From contig NZ_AP022618.1 in the NCBI RefSeq assembly GCF_010731615.1, forward strand, positions 2,542,001 to 2,606,000: a DNA stretch of 64,000 nucleotides, given 5' to 3'. A model generated the notes under the pieces. The model saw only the letters and a list, made by a program, of their open reading frames with translations, did no database searches and had not been told where the DNA came from. This DNA comes from Mycolicibacterium insubricum. GTDB taxonomy: Bacteria > Actinomycetota > Actinomycetes > Mycobacteriales > Mycobacteriaceae. Shown piece by piece: positions 21,014 to 30,698 of this stretch (within the stretch, counting starts at the first letter, position 1; each line of letters opens with the position of its first letter). The translations under genes and the position numbers were made by a program.

Positions 21014-22677
21014 CGTTCGACGCACGCCTGCCGGCGGATCTTTCCGCTTGTGGTCAGCGGGATCGCACCACGCGACACCAGGACCAGCTCGCTGGCGGCG
21101 ATGCCGTGCGACTCCGAGATCGCCGAATGCACGGAGTTCTCGATCTGGGCCAGATGCTCGCGGATCTCATCTTCGGTGTTGCCGCGCTTCTTGGTCTCCA
21201 CGATCGCGACGAGCTCCTCGGCGTCGGCGCCCTGCACCACGAGCGCCACCGACCGGCAGCCGGAGATCGCGGTGATCGTGGCCTCGATGTCGTCGGGATA
21301 GTGGTTACGGCCACGCACGATCAGCAGATCCTTGATCCGCCCGACTATGAACAGCTCGCCGTCGGAAAGGAACCCGAGATCGCCTGTGCACAGCCAGCTT
21401 TCGGCTGGAGTATCCGATGTCGGTTCCACGATGACACCGGCGAAGGTGCGAGCGGTCTCTTCGGGTTTGTTCCAGTACCCCTGGCAGACATTGTCGCCGC
21501 GAACCCAGATCTCGCCGATTTCCCCATCGGCGCACTCCCGATGGGTCTGCGGATCGATGATGCGCACGGCGGGGGAGTCCGGGCAACCGTAGGAGACCAG
21601 CGTGGTTCCGGTTTCGGAGCGTTCGGCGACACCGTCGGAGAGCCGGTCCGGATCGAAATGCACGACGGTCGGGGCGGCTGCTGGGGCCGCGGTTGCGACG
21701 TACAGTGTGGCCTCGGCCAAGCCGTAGGACGGGCGGATCACACCGGCGGACAGCCCCAGCGGCGCGAACCGGCGCGTGAAGCGATCCAGCGAGCCGGGCA
21801 ACACCCTTTCGGCACCGTTCATGATGGCCAGCACCGAACTCAGATCGCAGCCGGGCAGTTCGTCGTCGCCGACTCGCGCGGCGGACAGGTCGAAGGCGAA
21901 GTTCGGTGCGGCACTCAGCGCATGGGGATGGGCGGCAAGCAGCTGCAGCCAGCGGGACGGACGGGCCAGGAACGCCAGAGGGGTGGTGAATACCGTGTGC
22001 CAGCCACCGAGAATCGGTGCGCAGATGCCCAGTAACAGGCCCATGTCGTGGTAGAAGGGCAGCCAGGACACCACCGTTGTGTCGGCGGGCGCCACCCCGC
22101 CATGGTGTGGGAAGAAGTACCGGATCATCTGCCGGTAGTTGGCTACCAGGTTGCGGTGCGAGACCATGACGCCGGCCGGTACCCGGGTTGATCCCGAGGT
22201 GTACTGCAGATAGGCCACGTCCTGAGTGGATCGGCGGCGGCGTGTCCCGGACCCCCGGGTCGGTGCTTCTGCCCGGGCGACGTCGATGATGGTTGCCGCC
22301 GGCGCTGCTGCGGCATGCGCGGCGACGGCCGCTTCCGTGGCCGAATCTGTCAGCAGTACCGCCGGTTGGGCGTCGGCGAGGACTGCGAGCACCCGCTCGT
22401 CGGCGGTCCCGGAGGCCGGAGGCGAAAGCGGTACCGCGATCAGGTCGGCTTCCAGGGCCGCGAGAAAACCGACCAGATAGTGCAGGTTCTGCGGGGTGAG
22501 GATCGCGGCGCGGTCGCCCGGTTGGGCGCGGTTGCGCAACACCCCGGCGAGATCGGTCACTCGGCGATAGAGCTGCGCCCAGGTCAGCTCATGGGCGACG
22601 CCGTCCCAATTCGTGTCGTAGTCGATGAAGGTGAACGCGGGGTCATTGGGTTGCAGGCTGGCACGCTCCCGCAGCAC
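20980..22677 (-). CDS. fadD: Long-chain fatty acyl-AMP ligase (FAAL), FadD23-like
   Basis: A 565-residue ANL-superfamily enzyme that turns a fatty acid into acyl-AMP and hands it to a PKS. Motifs seen are the P-loop-like YTSGSTRVPAGVM, SWLPFYHDMGLLLG, SAAPNFAFDL, RPSYGLAEATLYVA, LCTGDLGFL and IKDLLIVRGRNHYPDDIEAT. C-terminally, TTSGKIRRQAC contains the catalytic Lys. Overall it resembles FadD23/FadD21 of the sulfolipid and polyacyltrehalose loci, so it probably primes the adjacent PKS. The drawn GTG start at 22677 has no ribosome-binding site. AAAGGAA lies six bases before an in-frame ATC codon at 22701, which would restore the eight missing N-terminal residues. The gene is convergent with mmpL and divergent from lipL. 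Confidence 0.92.
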   Translation of the reverse strand: MLRERASLQPNDPAFTFIDYDTNWDGVAHELTWAQLYRRVTDLAGVLRNRAQPGDRAAILTPQNLHYLVGFLAALEADLIAVPLSPPASGTADERVLAVLADAQPAVLLTDSATEAAVAAHAAAAPAATIIDVARAEAPTRGSGTRRRRSTQDVAYLQYTSGSTRVPAGVMVSHRNLVANYRQMIRYFFPHHGGVAPADTTVVSWLPFYHDMGLLLGICAPILGGWHTVFTTPLAFLARPSRWLQLLAAHPHALSAAPNFAFDLSAARVGDDELPGCDLSSVLAIMNGAERVLPGSLDRFTRRFAPLGLSAGVIRPSYGLAEATLYVATAAPAAAPTVVHFDPDRLSDGVAERSETGTTLVSYGCPDSPAVRIIDPQTHRECADGEIGEIWVRGDNVCQGYWNKPEETARTFAGVIVEPTSDTPAESWLCTGDLGFLSDGELFIVGRIKDLLIVRGRNHYPDDIEATITAISGCRSVALVVQGADAEELVAIVETKKRGNTEDEIREHLAQIENSVHSAISESHGIAASELVLVSRGAIPLTTSGKIRRQACVERYVSGAFERVR

Positions 22678-22891
22678 AGCCGTCAGTGACGTTTCGATGA
22701 TTCCGGGTTCCTTTCAGTATCGCACCGACGGCGCATGGCAATTCTACTGATCGACGGCGCTGGCCGGGGTGCTCGCGCGCCCAGCCCTTCGCACCACCTC
22801 CGCCTACCCGATGGTCGAACCGCCCGGTTGGTCGCGGGCGGTCCCGCTTCGGTAACGGTCCGGCCAATTCCCGCCCAACTGGACCATAAGT

Positions 22892-22909
22892 CTGACTACG
22901 GTCAGTGTT
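22892..22909 (+). promoter_or_regulatory. Leaderless promoter with overlapping palindrome in front of lipL
   Basis: CTGAC-TACG-GTCAG (22892-22905) is a perfect 5-bp inverted repeat. Its centre contributes TACGGT (22897-22902), a -10-like hexamer seven bases from the lipL ATG, as in leaderless mycobacterial transcripts. No clear -35 is seen. Confidence 0.35.
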
Positions 22910-24178
22910 ATGAACGAGACAGCTGTCCTCACCCGTGGCAGTGGGTTGCCGCGCGGGGTACGCGGTGCGGCGGATCCCGCGTTCGCCTGGGCGGTGCGCC
23001 AGTTCGCCGCGATGTTCCCGCACCGGCGCTTCGGCGGCGGTGCGTTGTCGGTCTACCTCGACGGTGAACCGGTCGTCGACGTGTGGACCGGCTGGTCGGA
23101 CCGGGCCGGCCGGCAGCACTGGGACGCCGACACCGGCGCGATGGTCTTCTCGGCGACGAAGGGGGTGGCCTCGACGGTCATCCACCGGCTCGCCGACCGC
23201 GGCCTGATCGACTACGACGCTCCCGTCGCGGAGTACTGGCACGAGTTCGGTGCCAACGGCAAGGCCGACATCACGGTTCGGGAGATGATGAGCCACCGGG
23301 CCGGGCTGTCCGGGCTGCCGATCAAAGCCGGCGACGACGTCCGCGACCATCTGCAGATGGAGGAACGGCTGGCCGCCGCACCGCACAGCGCGCTGCGCGG
23401 CCATCCCGCCTACCACGCACTCACCTACGGCTGGCTGACGTCCGGGCTGGCCCGCGCCGTGACCGGCAGCGGGATGCGGGAGCTGTTCCGGTCCGAGATC
23501 GCCGCGCCACTGGGTACCGACGGTCTGCACCTGGGCCGCCCGCCGGCCGGAGCCGCCACCCGAGCCGCCGAGATCATCGGGCCCCAGAAGATCCCCGGGC
23601 TGCCCGGCATCGGCTCGTGGGCGCCCACGGTGGCCCGGCATCCGTCGTCGGCGTTCTTCGGTGCGGTCTACTTCCCGTCGATGACCCACGCCATCCGCGG
23701 AGACACCCCGCTGCTGGACGCCGAGATCCCCGCCGCCAACGGGGTGGCCACCGCGCGCAGCCTGGCCCGCATGTATGCCGCGCTGATCAACGGTGGTGAG
23801 GTCGGCGGCGCCCGGCTGCTGTCGGCGGAGCGGGCTGCGGGACTGCGCGGACGAGTTGATCTGACCCGTGACCGCAACCTCGGTCTGCCGATGTCGTTCC
23901 ACCTCGGCTATCACGCTTCCCCGGTGCCGGGGGTGCTCCCCGGATTCGGGCACGTCGGGCTGGGCGGTTCGCACGGCTGGGCGATGCCGGACTCGGGTCT
24001 GGCCATCGGTTTCGTGCACAACCGGCTGCTGACCCCGTTCTTGATCACCGACCAGGCCGGGTTCCTCGGCACCGCGCAGTTGATCCGCCGAGGCGCGGCG
24101 ACCGCCCGCGCCCGCGGCTACCGGACCGTGTCGGACTTCGGGGCGCCCTATCAGCTGCCCGCCGCGGTCGCCGGCTGA
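22910..24178 (+). CDS. lipL: Beta-lactamase-family serine esterase LipL
   Basis: A 422-residue serine hydrolase of the class C beta-lactamase/esterase family, equivalent to Rv1497. The nucleophile motif SxxK is SATK, in AMVFSATKGVASTVIHRLADRG. ALTYGWLTSGLARAV supplies the second-site Tyr, and GLGGSHGWAMPDSGLAIGFVHN is the C-terminal active-site strand. Other family landmarks are WTGWSDRAG and MMSHRAGLSGLP. It has no obvious signal peptide. By family it hydrolyses short to medium acyl esters. The start ATG 22910 probably belongs to a leaderless message. In M. tuberculosis this gene follows the meaB homolog directly; here the lipid locus lies between them. It is convergent with the DUF202 pair. 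Confidence 0.9.
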   Translation: MNETAVLTRGSGLPRGVRGAADPAFAWAVRQFAAMFPHRRFGGGALSVYLDGEPVVDVWTGWSDRAGRQHWDADTGAMVFSATKGVASTVIHRLADRGLIDYDAPVAEYWHEFGANGKADITVREMMSHRAGLSGLPIKAGDDVRDHLQMEERLAAAPHSALRGHPAYHALTYGWLTSGLARAVTGSGMRELFRSEIAAPLGTDGLHLGRPPAGAATRAAEIIGPQKIPGLPGIGSWAPTVARHPSSAFFGAVYFPSMTHAIRGDTPLLDAEIPAANGVATARSLARMYAALINGGEVGGARLLSAERAAGLRGRVDLTRDRNLGLPMSFHLGYHASPVPGVLPGFGHVGLGGSHGWAMPDSGLAIGFVHNRLLTPFLITDQAGFLGTAQLIRRGAATARARGYRTVSDFGAPYQLPAAVAG

Positions 24179-24182
24179 GGAC

Positions 24183-24198
24183 CCGGCCGTCCGGCCGG
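24183..24198. terminator. Candidate bidirectional terminator hairpin
   Basis: CCGGCC-GTCC-GGCCGG forms a 6-bp all-GC stem in the 21-bp gap between the convergent lipL and DUF202 genes. It has no U-tract. Confidence 0.4.
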
Positions 24199-24199
24199 A

Positions 24200-24481
24200 C
24201 TAGTCCAGTTGGAACAGGATCAGCAGCACCAGCGCCAGTGCCCCGATGCTCCAGCCCACCAGCGGGATCGCGACCGTCGCCGGTTCGCTGCGCCGGCTCC
24301 GCAGGCGGCCGGCACCGAAAATCACCAGTGACAGCAGCCCGGTCACGGCCGCGAACGGCGCCCAGACCGCGTCGATCTCCCGGAACAGCACGATCCCGGC
24401 CAACGCAGCGACACTGAGTGCGGTGCGTTCCCAAGCCAATTCGGTGCGCTCGTTCTGCAGGCAGGGGGGTTCGTCGGTCAT
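24200..24481 (-). CDS. DUF202 small membrane protein
   Basis: A 93-residue protein with the DUF202 signature NERTELAWERTALSV at residues 10-24, followed by three predicted membrane spans (about 22-38, 40-58 and 73-91). DUF202 proteins often occur as adjacent pairs, as here: this gene starts two bases after the stop of the next DUF202 gene. Function is not established for the mycobacterial pair. Confidence 0.8.
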   Translation of the reverse strand: MTDEPPCLQNERTELAWERTALSVAALAGIVLFREIDAVWAPFAAVTGLLSLVIFGAGRLRSRRSEPATVAIPLVGWSIGALALVLLILFQLD

Positions 24482-24483
24482 CG

Positions 24484-24810
24484 TCAGGCCCGGAAGATCA
24501 ACAGTGCCGCCGCGGTCAGTGCCGTCAGCACCAGCACCACGCCGAGCAGCACCGGCAACCGGCTGGGCGGCAGTTCGACACCGGCGTTCATCGCCTCCTG
24601 CACCTGGCGCCAGCGGCGCACCGAGAGCACGGCCAGCAACCCGCCCATGGCGATCAATCCCGCGCTCAGTCCGTGGCGCACGCCGGGGATCCCGAGGCTC
24701 GGCAGGATCATCAGCGCCACCCCGCCGCCGATCAGCGCCAGCGCGGTACGCGTCCAGGCCAGGAACGTCCGCTCGTTGGCCAGGGTGAACCGGTAGTCGA
24801 GCTCGGGCAC
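24484..24810 (-). CDS. DUF202 small membrane protein, first of pair
   Basis: A 108-residue protein opening with VPELDYRFTLANERTFLAWTRTALALI, the DUF202 consensus, and three predicted spans. The start is taken as GTG 24810 because the family begins a few residues before the NERT motif; a second GTG at 24819 would add three residues. It forms a two-gene operon with the downstream DUF202 gene and is divergent from the ileS leader. No function is known to me. Confidence 0.78.
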   Translation of the reverse strand: MPELDYRFTLANERTFLAWTRTALALIGGGVALMILPSLGIPGVRHGLSAGLIAMGGLLAVLSVRRWRQVQEAMNAGVELPPSRLPVLLGVVLVLTALTAAALLIFRA

Positions 24811-24849
24811 GCCTGCCACCCTAATTAGGTCAACCGTTAGAATCGACGT

Positions 24850-25054
24850 AACGGCACCGATCCGGCCATCACCGGGGAGCCTTCGGAAGAACCGCCACCG
24901 TCGGTGGCCAACTAGACCCGAACGGGCCGGCCCGTCACAGCCTGCGAGTTGAGCGGCGTGCGCAAGCACGCAAGCGGGGTGGTACCGCGGCGCTCGCGCA
25001 CACCGCGCGTCCGTCGTCCCCGTGCCGGAACATCAGGCACAGGAGACGACCGCC
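24850..25054 (+). promoter_or_regulatory. ileS T-box riboswitch (actinobacterial translational type)
   Basis: The leader contains the short Stem I of actinobacterial ileS T-boxes. CCGGCC and ACCGG flank the isoleucine specifier ATC at 24868-24870, followed by GGGGAGCCTTCGGAAGAAC. The T-box consensus GGGGTGGTACCGCGG lies at 24976-24990. Downstream, GTCGTC (25013-25018) can pair with GACGAC (25045-25050), and GTGCC (25022-25026) with GGCAC (25036-25040). That hairpin would enclose the AGGAG ribosome-binding site at 25041-25045. Uncharged tRNA-Ile is expected to favour the antisequestrator and open translation. A TAGAAT -10-like box at 24838-24843 could drive it. Confidence 0.93.
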
Positions 25055-28000
25055 GTGGCCGACACCCCGCAGGCTTACCCCCGCTTCGCCGGCGGCACCC
25101 CCAACTTCCCCTCGCTGGAACTCGACGTACTGCGGTACTGGTCCGACGACGACACCTTCCGGGCCAGCATCGCCCGCCGCGAGGGCGCCCCCGAGTACGT
25201 CTTCTACGACGGCCCGCCATTCGCCAACGGCCTGCCGCACTACGGGCACCTGCTCACCGGCTACGTCAAGGACATCGTGCCGCGCTATCGCACCATGCGG
25301 GGCTACAAGGTGGACCGCCGGTTCGGCTGGGACACCCATGGCCTGCCCGCCGAACTCGAGGTGCAGCGCCAGCTCGACATCCACGACAAGGCCCAGATCG
25401 AGGCGATGGGCATCGGGGCGTTCAACGAGGCCTGCCGCGAATCGGTGCTCAAATACACCAAGGAGTGGGAGGCCTACGTCACCCGCCAGGCCCGCTGGGT
25501 CGACTTCGACAACGATTACAAGACCCTGGATCCCACCTTCATGGAGTCGGTGATCTGGGCGTTCAAGCAGCTGTGGGACTCCGGCCTGGCGTACGAGGGC
25601 TTCCGGGTGCTGCCGTACTGCTGGAACGACGAGACCCCGCTGTCCAACCACGAGCTGCGGATGGACGACGACGTCTACCAGTCCCGCCAGGACCCCGCGC
25701 TGACGGTCGGTTTCCTGGTGCCCGACGGGCCGCTGGCCGGGGCCCGCCTGCTGGTCTGGACGACGACCCCGTGGACACTGCCGTCCAACCAGGCCGTCGC
25801 CGTGCACCCCGAGGTCGACTACGCCGTCGTCGCCGCGCCCGACGGCAACCGCTACGTGCTGGCTAAGGCCCGGCTGGACGCCTACGCCCGGGAACTGGGG
25901 GAGGAGCCGCAGATCGTCGCCTCCTACACCGGCGCCGAGCTGCTCGGGACGCGCTACCAACCGCCGTTCCCGTACTTCACCACCGGGGACACCGCGGTCA
26001 ACGCATTCCAGGTGCTGCCGGCCGATTTCGTCACCACCGAGGACGGCACCGGCATCGTGCACATGGCCCCGGCCTACGGCGAGGACGACAAGGCCACCAC
26101 CGACACCGTCGGCATCACGCCCGCCAACCCGGTCGATTCCCGCGGCCGGTTCGACGCCACCGTTCCCGACTACGCCGGACAGCAGGTCTTCGACGCCAAC
26201 CCGAACATCATCCGGGATCTGAAGAACCACACCGGATCCGCGGCGGCGGGCGGCGCGGTGCTGCTGCGCCACGAAACCTACGAGCACTCCTATCCGCACT
26301 GCTGGCGCTGCCGCAAACCGCTGATCTACCGCGCGGTTTCGTCATGGTTCGTGCAGGTCACCGAGTTCCGCGACCGGATGGTGGAACTCAACCAGCAGAT
26401 CACCTGGCACCCCGAACACGTCAAAGACGGCCAGTTCGGCAAGTGGCTGTCGGGCGCTCGCGACTGGTCCATCTCTCGAAACCGCTATTGGGGCAGCCCG
26501 ATCCCGGTGTGGAAGTCCGACGATCCGCTCTACCCGCGGATCGACGTGTACGGCAGCCTGGACGAACTCGAACGCGACTTCGGCGTGCGGCCGGACAACC
26601 TGCACCGGCCCTACATCGACGAGCTGACCCGGCCCAACCCCGACGACCCGACCGGCAAATCCACCATGCGCCGCATCGAGGACGTCTTCGACGTGTGGTT
26701 CGACTCCGGGTCGATGCCGTTCGCGCAGGTGCACTACCCGTTCGAGAACCAGGACTGGTTCCACACCCATTTCCCCGGGGACTTCATCGTCGAGTACATC
26801 GGCCAGACCCGCGGCTGGTTCTACACCCTGCACGTGCTGTCCACCGCCCTGTTCGACCGCCCGGCATTCAAAACCTGTGTGGCACACGGGATCGTGCTCG
26901 GCAACGACGGTGCGAAGATGAGCAAGTCGCTGCGTAACTACCCGGACGTGTCCGAGGTGTTCGACCGCGACGGCTCCGACGCCATGCGCTGGTTCCTGAT
27001 GGCCTCGCCGATCCTGCGCGGTGGCAACCTGATCGTCACCGAACAGGGCATCCGGGAGGCGGTGCGCCAGGTGCTGCTGCCGCTCTCCAACGCCTACAGC
27101 TTCCTGGCCCTCTACGCCCCGAAAAAGGGTGTGTGGCGCACGGATTCGCAGAACGTGCTGGACCGCTACATCCTGGCCAAGCTCGCCCGGCTGCGCGACG
27201 ACCTGACCGCGGCCCTGGATTCGTGCGACATCTCCGGGGCCTGTGAACAGTTGCGCCAGTTCACCGAGGCGCTGACCAACTGGTATGTGCGACGGTCCCG
27301 CAACCGGTTCTGGGAGGAGGACGCCGACGCCATCGACACCCTGCACACCGTGCTGGAAGTAACCTGCCGACTGGCCGCACCGCTGCTGCCGATGCTCACC
27401 GAGGTGATCTGGCGCGGCCTGACCGACGGGCGGTCGGTCCACCTGACCGACTGGCCCGCCGCCGATCTCCCGCACGACGAGGACCTCGTCGCGGCCATGG
27501 ACCGGGTGCGCGACGTCTGCTCGGCGGGCTCCGCGCTGCGCAAGGCCAAGAAACTGCGGGTGCGGCTGCCCCTGCCGAAACTCACCGTCGCGACCGACGA
27601 CCCGGACCAGCTGGCCCCGTTCGCCGAACTCATCGCCGACGAGCTCAACGTCAAGGGCATCGAGCTGACCGACGACATCGACGCACACGGCCGGTTCGAG
27701 TTGACCGTCAACGCCCGGGCCGCCGGACCGCGGATCGGCAAGGACGTGCAGGCCGCGATCAAAGCCGTCAAGGCGGGCCAGGGGGTGCTCAATCCCGACG
27801 GCACCCTGACCGCCGGCCCGGCAACCCTGATCGAGGGCGAGTACACCTCGAAACTCGTTGCCGCGGACCCGGAATGGACCCACGCGCTGCCCGACGGCGC
27901 CGGCCTGGTGGTGCTCGACGGCACCGTTACCGAAGAACTGGAGGCCGAGGGCTGGGCCAAGGACCGCATCCGCGAGCTGCAGGAACTGCGCAAGACCACC

Positions 28001-28192
28001 GGGTTGGATGTCTCCGACCGGATTCAGGTGGTGCTGGCGGTGCCCACCGACAAGGCCGCCTGGGCGCGTACCCACGCCGGTCTGATGGCCGGGGAGATCC
28101 TGGCCACCGGCTTCGAGATCGTCGAACCCGGCGCCCTGCCCGATGGCACCGACATCGGCGACGGCGTGCTGGCCCGGCTGACCAAGGCTTGA
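25055..28192 (+). CDS. ileS: Isoleucyl-tRNA synthetase
   Basis: A 1045-residue class I synthetase of the long, eukaryote-like type. The HIGH motif is seen as GLPHYGHLL, the KMSKS loop as [13 protein letters not shown], and the editing domain as [28 protein letters not shown]. The anticodon-binding region includes [17 protein letters not shown]. The start is GTG 25055, chosen because AGGAG sits nine bases upstream inside the T-box expression platform; an earlier in-frame GTG at 25022 would lie within the regulatory hairpin. Expression should respond to tRNA-Ile charging. Equivalent of Rv1536. Confidence 0.97.
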   Translation: MADTPQAYPRFAGGTPNFPSLELDVLRYWSDDDTFRASIARREGAPEYVFYDGPPFANGLPHYGHLLTGYVKDIVPRYRTMRGYKVDRRFGWDTHGLPAELEVQRQLDIHDKAQIEAMGIGAFNEACRESVLKYTKEWEAYVTRQARWVDFDNDYKTLDPTFMESVIWAFKQLWDSGLAYEGFRVLPYCWNDETPLSNHELRMDDDVYQSRQDPALTVGFLVPDGPLAGARLLVWTTTPWTLPSNQAVAVHPEVDYAVVAAPDGNRYVLAKARLDAYARELGEEPQIVASYTGAELLGTRYQPPFPYFTTGDTAVNAFQVLPADFVTTEDGTGIVHMAPAYGEDDKATTDTVGITPANPVDSRGRFDATVPDYAGQQVFDANPNIIRDLKNHTGSAAAGGAVLLRHETYEHSYPHCWRCRKPLIYRAVSSWFVQVTEFRDRMVELNQQITWHPEHVKDGQFGKWLSGARDWSISRNRYWGSPIPVWKSDDPLYPRIDVYGSLDELERDFGVRPDNLHRPYIDELTRPNPDDPTGKSTMRRIEDVFDVWFDSGSMPFAQVHYPFENQDWFHTHFPGDFIVEYIGQTRGWFYTLHVLSTALFDRPAFKTCVAHGIVLGNDGAKMSKSLRNYPDVSEVFDRDGSDAMRWFLMASPILRGGNLIVTEQGIREAVRQVLLPLSNAYSFLALYAPKKGVWRTDSQNVLDRYILAKLARLRDDLTAALDSCDISGACEQLRQFTEALTNWYVRRSRNRFWEEDADAIDTLHTVLEVTCRLAAPLLPMLTEVIWRGLTDGRSVHLTDWPAADLPHDEDLVAAMDRVRDVCSAGSALRKAKKLRVRLPLPKLTVATDDPDQLAPFAELIADELNVKGIELTDDIDAHGRFELTVNARAAGPRIGKDVQAAIKAVKAGQGVLNPDGTLTAGPATLIEGEYTSKLVAADPEWTHALPDGAGLVVLDGTVTEELEAEGWAKDRIRELQELRKTTGLDVSDRIQVVLAVPTDKAAWARTHAGLMAGEILATGFEIVEPGALPDGTDIGDGVLARLTKA

Positions 28193-28202
28193 CCGCGTCG
28201 AA

Positions 28203-28409
28203 TCAGCGGACCTGGACCTGCCGGCGGTCGTAGCCGACGACATCGCCGGATTTCAGTTGCCGGCCGCGGCGGGTCTCCACCTCGCCGTTGACGCTCACCA
28301 GCCCGTCGCCGATCACCGCCTTGGCGTCGGCGCCCGAGTCGATCAGGTTGGCCAGCTTCAGGAACTGCCCCAGCCGGATACCGGCGTCGCGGATCGGCAC
28401 CTCTTCCAT
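28203..28409 (-). CDS. S4-domain RNA-binding protein (YaaA/YbcJ-like)
   Basis: A 68-residue protein that is almost entirely an S4 domain. It contains [23 protein letters not shown], then [23 protein letters not shown]. Small S4 proteins bind structured RNA, often ribosomal. The start is ATG 28409; it is separated from the divergent polymerase IV gene by only 18 bp (28410-28427), which contain the inverted repeat CCCGTC (28411-28416) / GACGGG (28423-28428). It is convergent with ileS, with a 10-bp gap. Confidence 0.82.
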   Translation of the reverse strand: MEEVPIRDAGIRLGQFLKLANLIDSGADAKAVIGDGLVSVNGEVETRRGRQLKSGDVVGYDRRQVQVR

Positions 28410-28427
28410 GCCCGTCAGACTAGACGG

Positions 28428-29744
28428 GTGGCTCGCTGGGTTCTGCACCTCGACATGGACGCGTTCTTCGCGTCCGTCGAGCAGCTGACCCGCCCCACCC
28501 TGCGCGGTCGCCCGGTCCTCGTCGGCGGGCTGGGCGGGCGCGGCGTGGTGGCCGGGGCCAGCTACGAGTCGCGGGTGTACGGGGCGCGTTCGGCGATGCC
28601 CATGCACCAGGCCCGCCGCCTGGTCGGGGCGACGGCGGTGGTGCTGCCGCCGCGCGGCTCGGTGTACCGGGTGGCCAGCCACCGGGTGTTCGACACCGTC
28701 CGCGCCCGCATCCCGGTGCTGGAACAACTGTCCTTCGACGAGGCGTTCGGTGAACCCGTCGCGCTGGCCGGCGCCACCGCAGAACAGGTCGACCAGTTCT
28801 GCGCCGAGCTGCGCGCGGTCGTACTGGCCGAGACCGGCCTGATCGCCTCGGTCGGCGCCGGATCCGGCAAACAGATCGCCAAGATCGGCTCCGGCCTGGC
28901 CAAACCCGACGGTGTCCGGGTGCTGCGCCCCGACGAGGAGCGGATCCTGCTGGACGGCCTGCCGGTCCGCAAACTGTGGGGGATCGGTCCGGTCGCCGAG
29001 GAGAAACTGCACCGCCTCGGCATCGAAACCGTCGGCCAGTTCGCCGCCCTGGCCGAATCCGAGGCCGCCAGCATCCTGGGTGCCGGGATCGGGCCGGGCC
29101 TGCACCGGCTGGCCCGCGGTATCGACGACCGGCCGGTTGCCGAGCGGGCAGAGGCCAAGCAGATCAGCGCGGAGTCGACGTTCGCCGAGGACCTGCGGAC
29201 CCTGGACCAGCTGCGCGACGCGGTCGGCCCGATCACCGAGGCCGCCCATCGCCGGTTGCTGGGCGACGGCCGCGGCGCGCGCACGGTCACCGTCAAACTG
29301 AAACGCTCGGACATGTCGACGCTGACCCGCTCGGCGACCCTGCCCTACGCCACCGCCGAACCCGCCACGCTGACCGCGACCGCGCTGCGGCTGCTGCTGG
29401 ACCCGGTGCAGATCGGGCCGATCCGGCTGCTCGGCGTCGGCTTCTCCGGCCTGTCCGACGTCCAGCAGGAGTCGCTGTTCCCCGACCTGGACCAGGCCGA
29501 CCCGGACGAACACGGCGGATCCGATGCTCCCGCACCCGAACCCGCGCGCACCGGCTGGCGGATCGGCGACGACGTCAGCCACCCCGAATTCGGCCACGGC
29601 TGGGTGCAGGGCGCCGGCCACGGCGTGGTGACCGTCCGCTTCGAAACCCGCGCCACCGGGCCGGGTATCGCCCGCACCCTGTCCGCCGACGACCCGGACC
29701 TACGCCCCGCCGACCCGCTGGAGAGCCTCGCCTGGGACCGGTGA
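28428..29744 (+). CDS. dinB: DNA polymerase IV, Y family (DinB1/DinX)
   Basis: A 438-residue translesion polymerase. Metal-binding motifs are [15 protein letters not shown] near the N-terminus and LSFDEAF. The steric region is [17 protein letters not shown], the thumb is [19 protein letters not shown], and the helix-hairpin-helix reads [21 protein letters not shown] clamp-binding pentapeptide QESLF is present in [11 protein letters not shown] near residue 345. The last 60 residues ([27 protein letters not shown]) are a tail seen in mycobacterial DinX. The start is GTG 28428, in the first codons of [11 protein letters not shown]. With an 18-bp gap to the divergent S4 gene the message may be leaderless. 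Equivalent of Rv1537. Confidence 0.93.
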   Translation: MARWVLHLDMDAFFASVEQLTRPTLRGRPVLVGGLGGRGVVAGASYESRVYGARSAMPMHQARRLVGATAVVLPPRGSVYRVASHRVFDTVRARIPVLEQLSFDEAFGEPVALAGATAEQVDQFCAELRAVVLAETGLIASVGAGSGKQIAKIGSGLAKPDGVRVLRPDEERILLDGLPVRKLWGIGPVAEEKLHRLGIETVGQFAALAESEAASILGAGIGPGLHRLARGIDDRPVAERAEAKQISAESTFAEDLRTLDQLRDAVGPITEAAHRRLLGDGRGARTVTVKLKRSDMSTLTRSATLPYATAEPATLTATALRLLLDPVQIGPIRLLGVGFSGLSDVQQESLFPDLDQADPDEHGGSDAPAPEPARTGWRIGDDVSHPEFGHGWVQGAGHGVVTVRFETRATGPGIARTLSADDPDLRPADPLESLAWDR

Positions 29745-29745
29745 G

Positions 29746-30666
29746 CTATCCCCAGCGCGCGAATGTCGCCGGCACATCGCGCCCGGCGGCCAGCGTCGCC
29801 ATCAGCAGCACCCGCGCCTGCGGCGGCCGCAACCGCTGAGCCATCACCGCCCCGGCGTCGACCAGCGCCGATCCCGGCCCGTAGTCGGTGCCCACCGCGC
29901 AGAACGGCACCCGGGTGGACACGGCGACCGACACTCCGGCCGCGCAGTGCCGGGCCACCGCGGCGACCACGTCGGGCCCGGCGTTGCCCGATCCCATCGC
30001 CTCCAGCACGATCCCGCGCGCCCCGGCGGCCACACACCCGCTCAGCGCCGCGCCGTCGGCACCCGGATAGGCGGCCACGATGTCGACCCGCGGAGCCGCG
30101 GCCGCCGACACCCTCCCGACCGACAGCCGGGGCCGGTCGGCCGCCGGCGCCCCGGCGAACCCGCTGGGCGCCACCGGTCCGACCTTGTGCAGTCCGTGGG
30201 CGGCGAGCACTTCACCACCCAGGCACACCAGCACGCCGCGGTCGGCGACCGCCGGTTCGGCGGCCAGGCCGATCGCGTCGGCCAGATTGGCCGGACCGTC
30301 GGGCTCGGGATCGTCGGCGCTGCGCTGCGCTCCGGTCAGCACGACGGGCACCGCCACGTCCAGCGTCAGGTCGAGCCACAGCGCGGTTTCCTCCATGCTG
30401 TCGGTCCCGTGGGTGACGACGATCCCGTCGGCGCGGCCGTCGGCCGCGCCGGTCACGGCTTCGGCGATCCGGTCCCAGTCCGCGGGCAGCAGCGCCGAGC
30501 TGTCGACCGACATCAGGTCGACCGTGTCCAGGTCCACCTCACCGAGCAGCTCCGGGTCCACGACGGCGGCCAGCTCGGCGCCCGAGCGGGCGGGGCGCTT
30601 GACCCCGTCGCCGCCGGTGGTGGTGGCGATGGTGCCGCCGGTGGCGATCACGACGATGCGGGGCAT
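29746..30666 (-). CDS. ansA: L-asparaginase
   Basis: A 306-residue type I/II asparaginase that hydrolyses asparagine to aspartate and ammonia. The two active-site motifs are visible: [12 protein letters not shown] at residues 4-15 with the nucleophilic Thr, and [20 protein letters not shown] with the second Thr-Asp pair. [21 protein letters not shown] is also typical. There is no signal peptide, so it is probably cytoplasmic. Start ATG 30666 opens directly on the conserved strand. It is convergent with dinB (1-bp gap) and divergent from lspA (32-bp gap). Equivalent of Rv1538c. Confidence 0.93.
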   Translation of the reverse strand: MPRIVVIATGGTIATTTGGDGVKRPARSGAELAAVVDPELLGEVDLDTVDLMSVDSSALLPADWDRIAEAVTGAADGRADGIVVTHGTDSMEETALWLDLTLDVAVPVVLTGAQRSADDPEPDGPANLADAIGLAAEPAVADRGVLVCLGGEVLAAHGLHKVGPVAPSGFAGAPAADRPRLSVGRVSAAAAPRVDIVAAYPGADGAALSGCVAAGARGIVLEAMGSGNAGPDVVAAVARHCAAGVSVAVSTRVPFCAVGTDYGPGSALVDAGAVMAQRLRPPQARVLLMATLAAGRDVPATFARWG

Positions 30667-30698
30667 CGTTGCATCATGCCCTGAGGGATGATGGTCGG

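Noticed and set aside
26342..28243. A 633-codon minus-strand frame opposite ileS.
   Set aside because: It is antisense to a certain gene and has no domain; the real minus-strand gene here is the short S4 protein further right.
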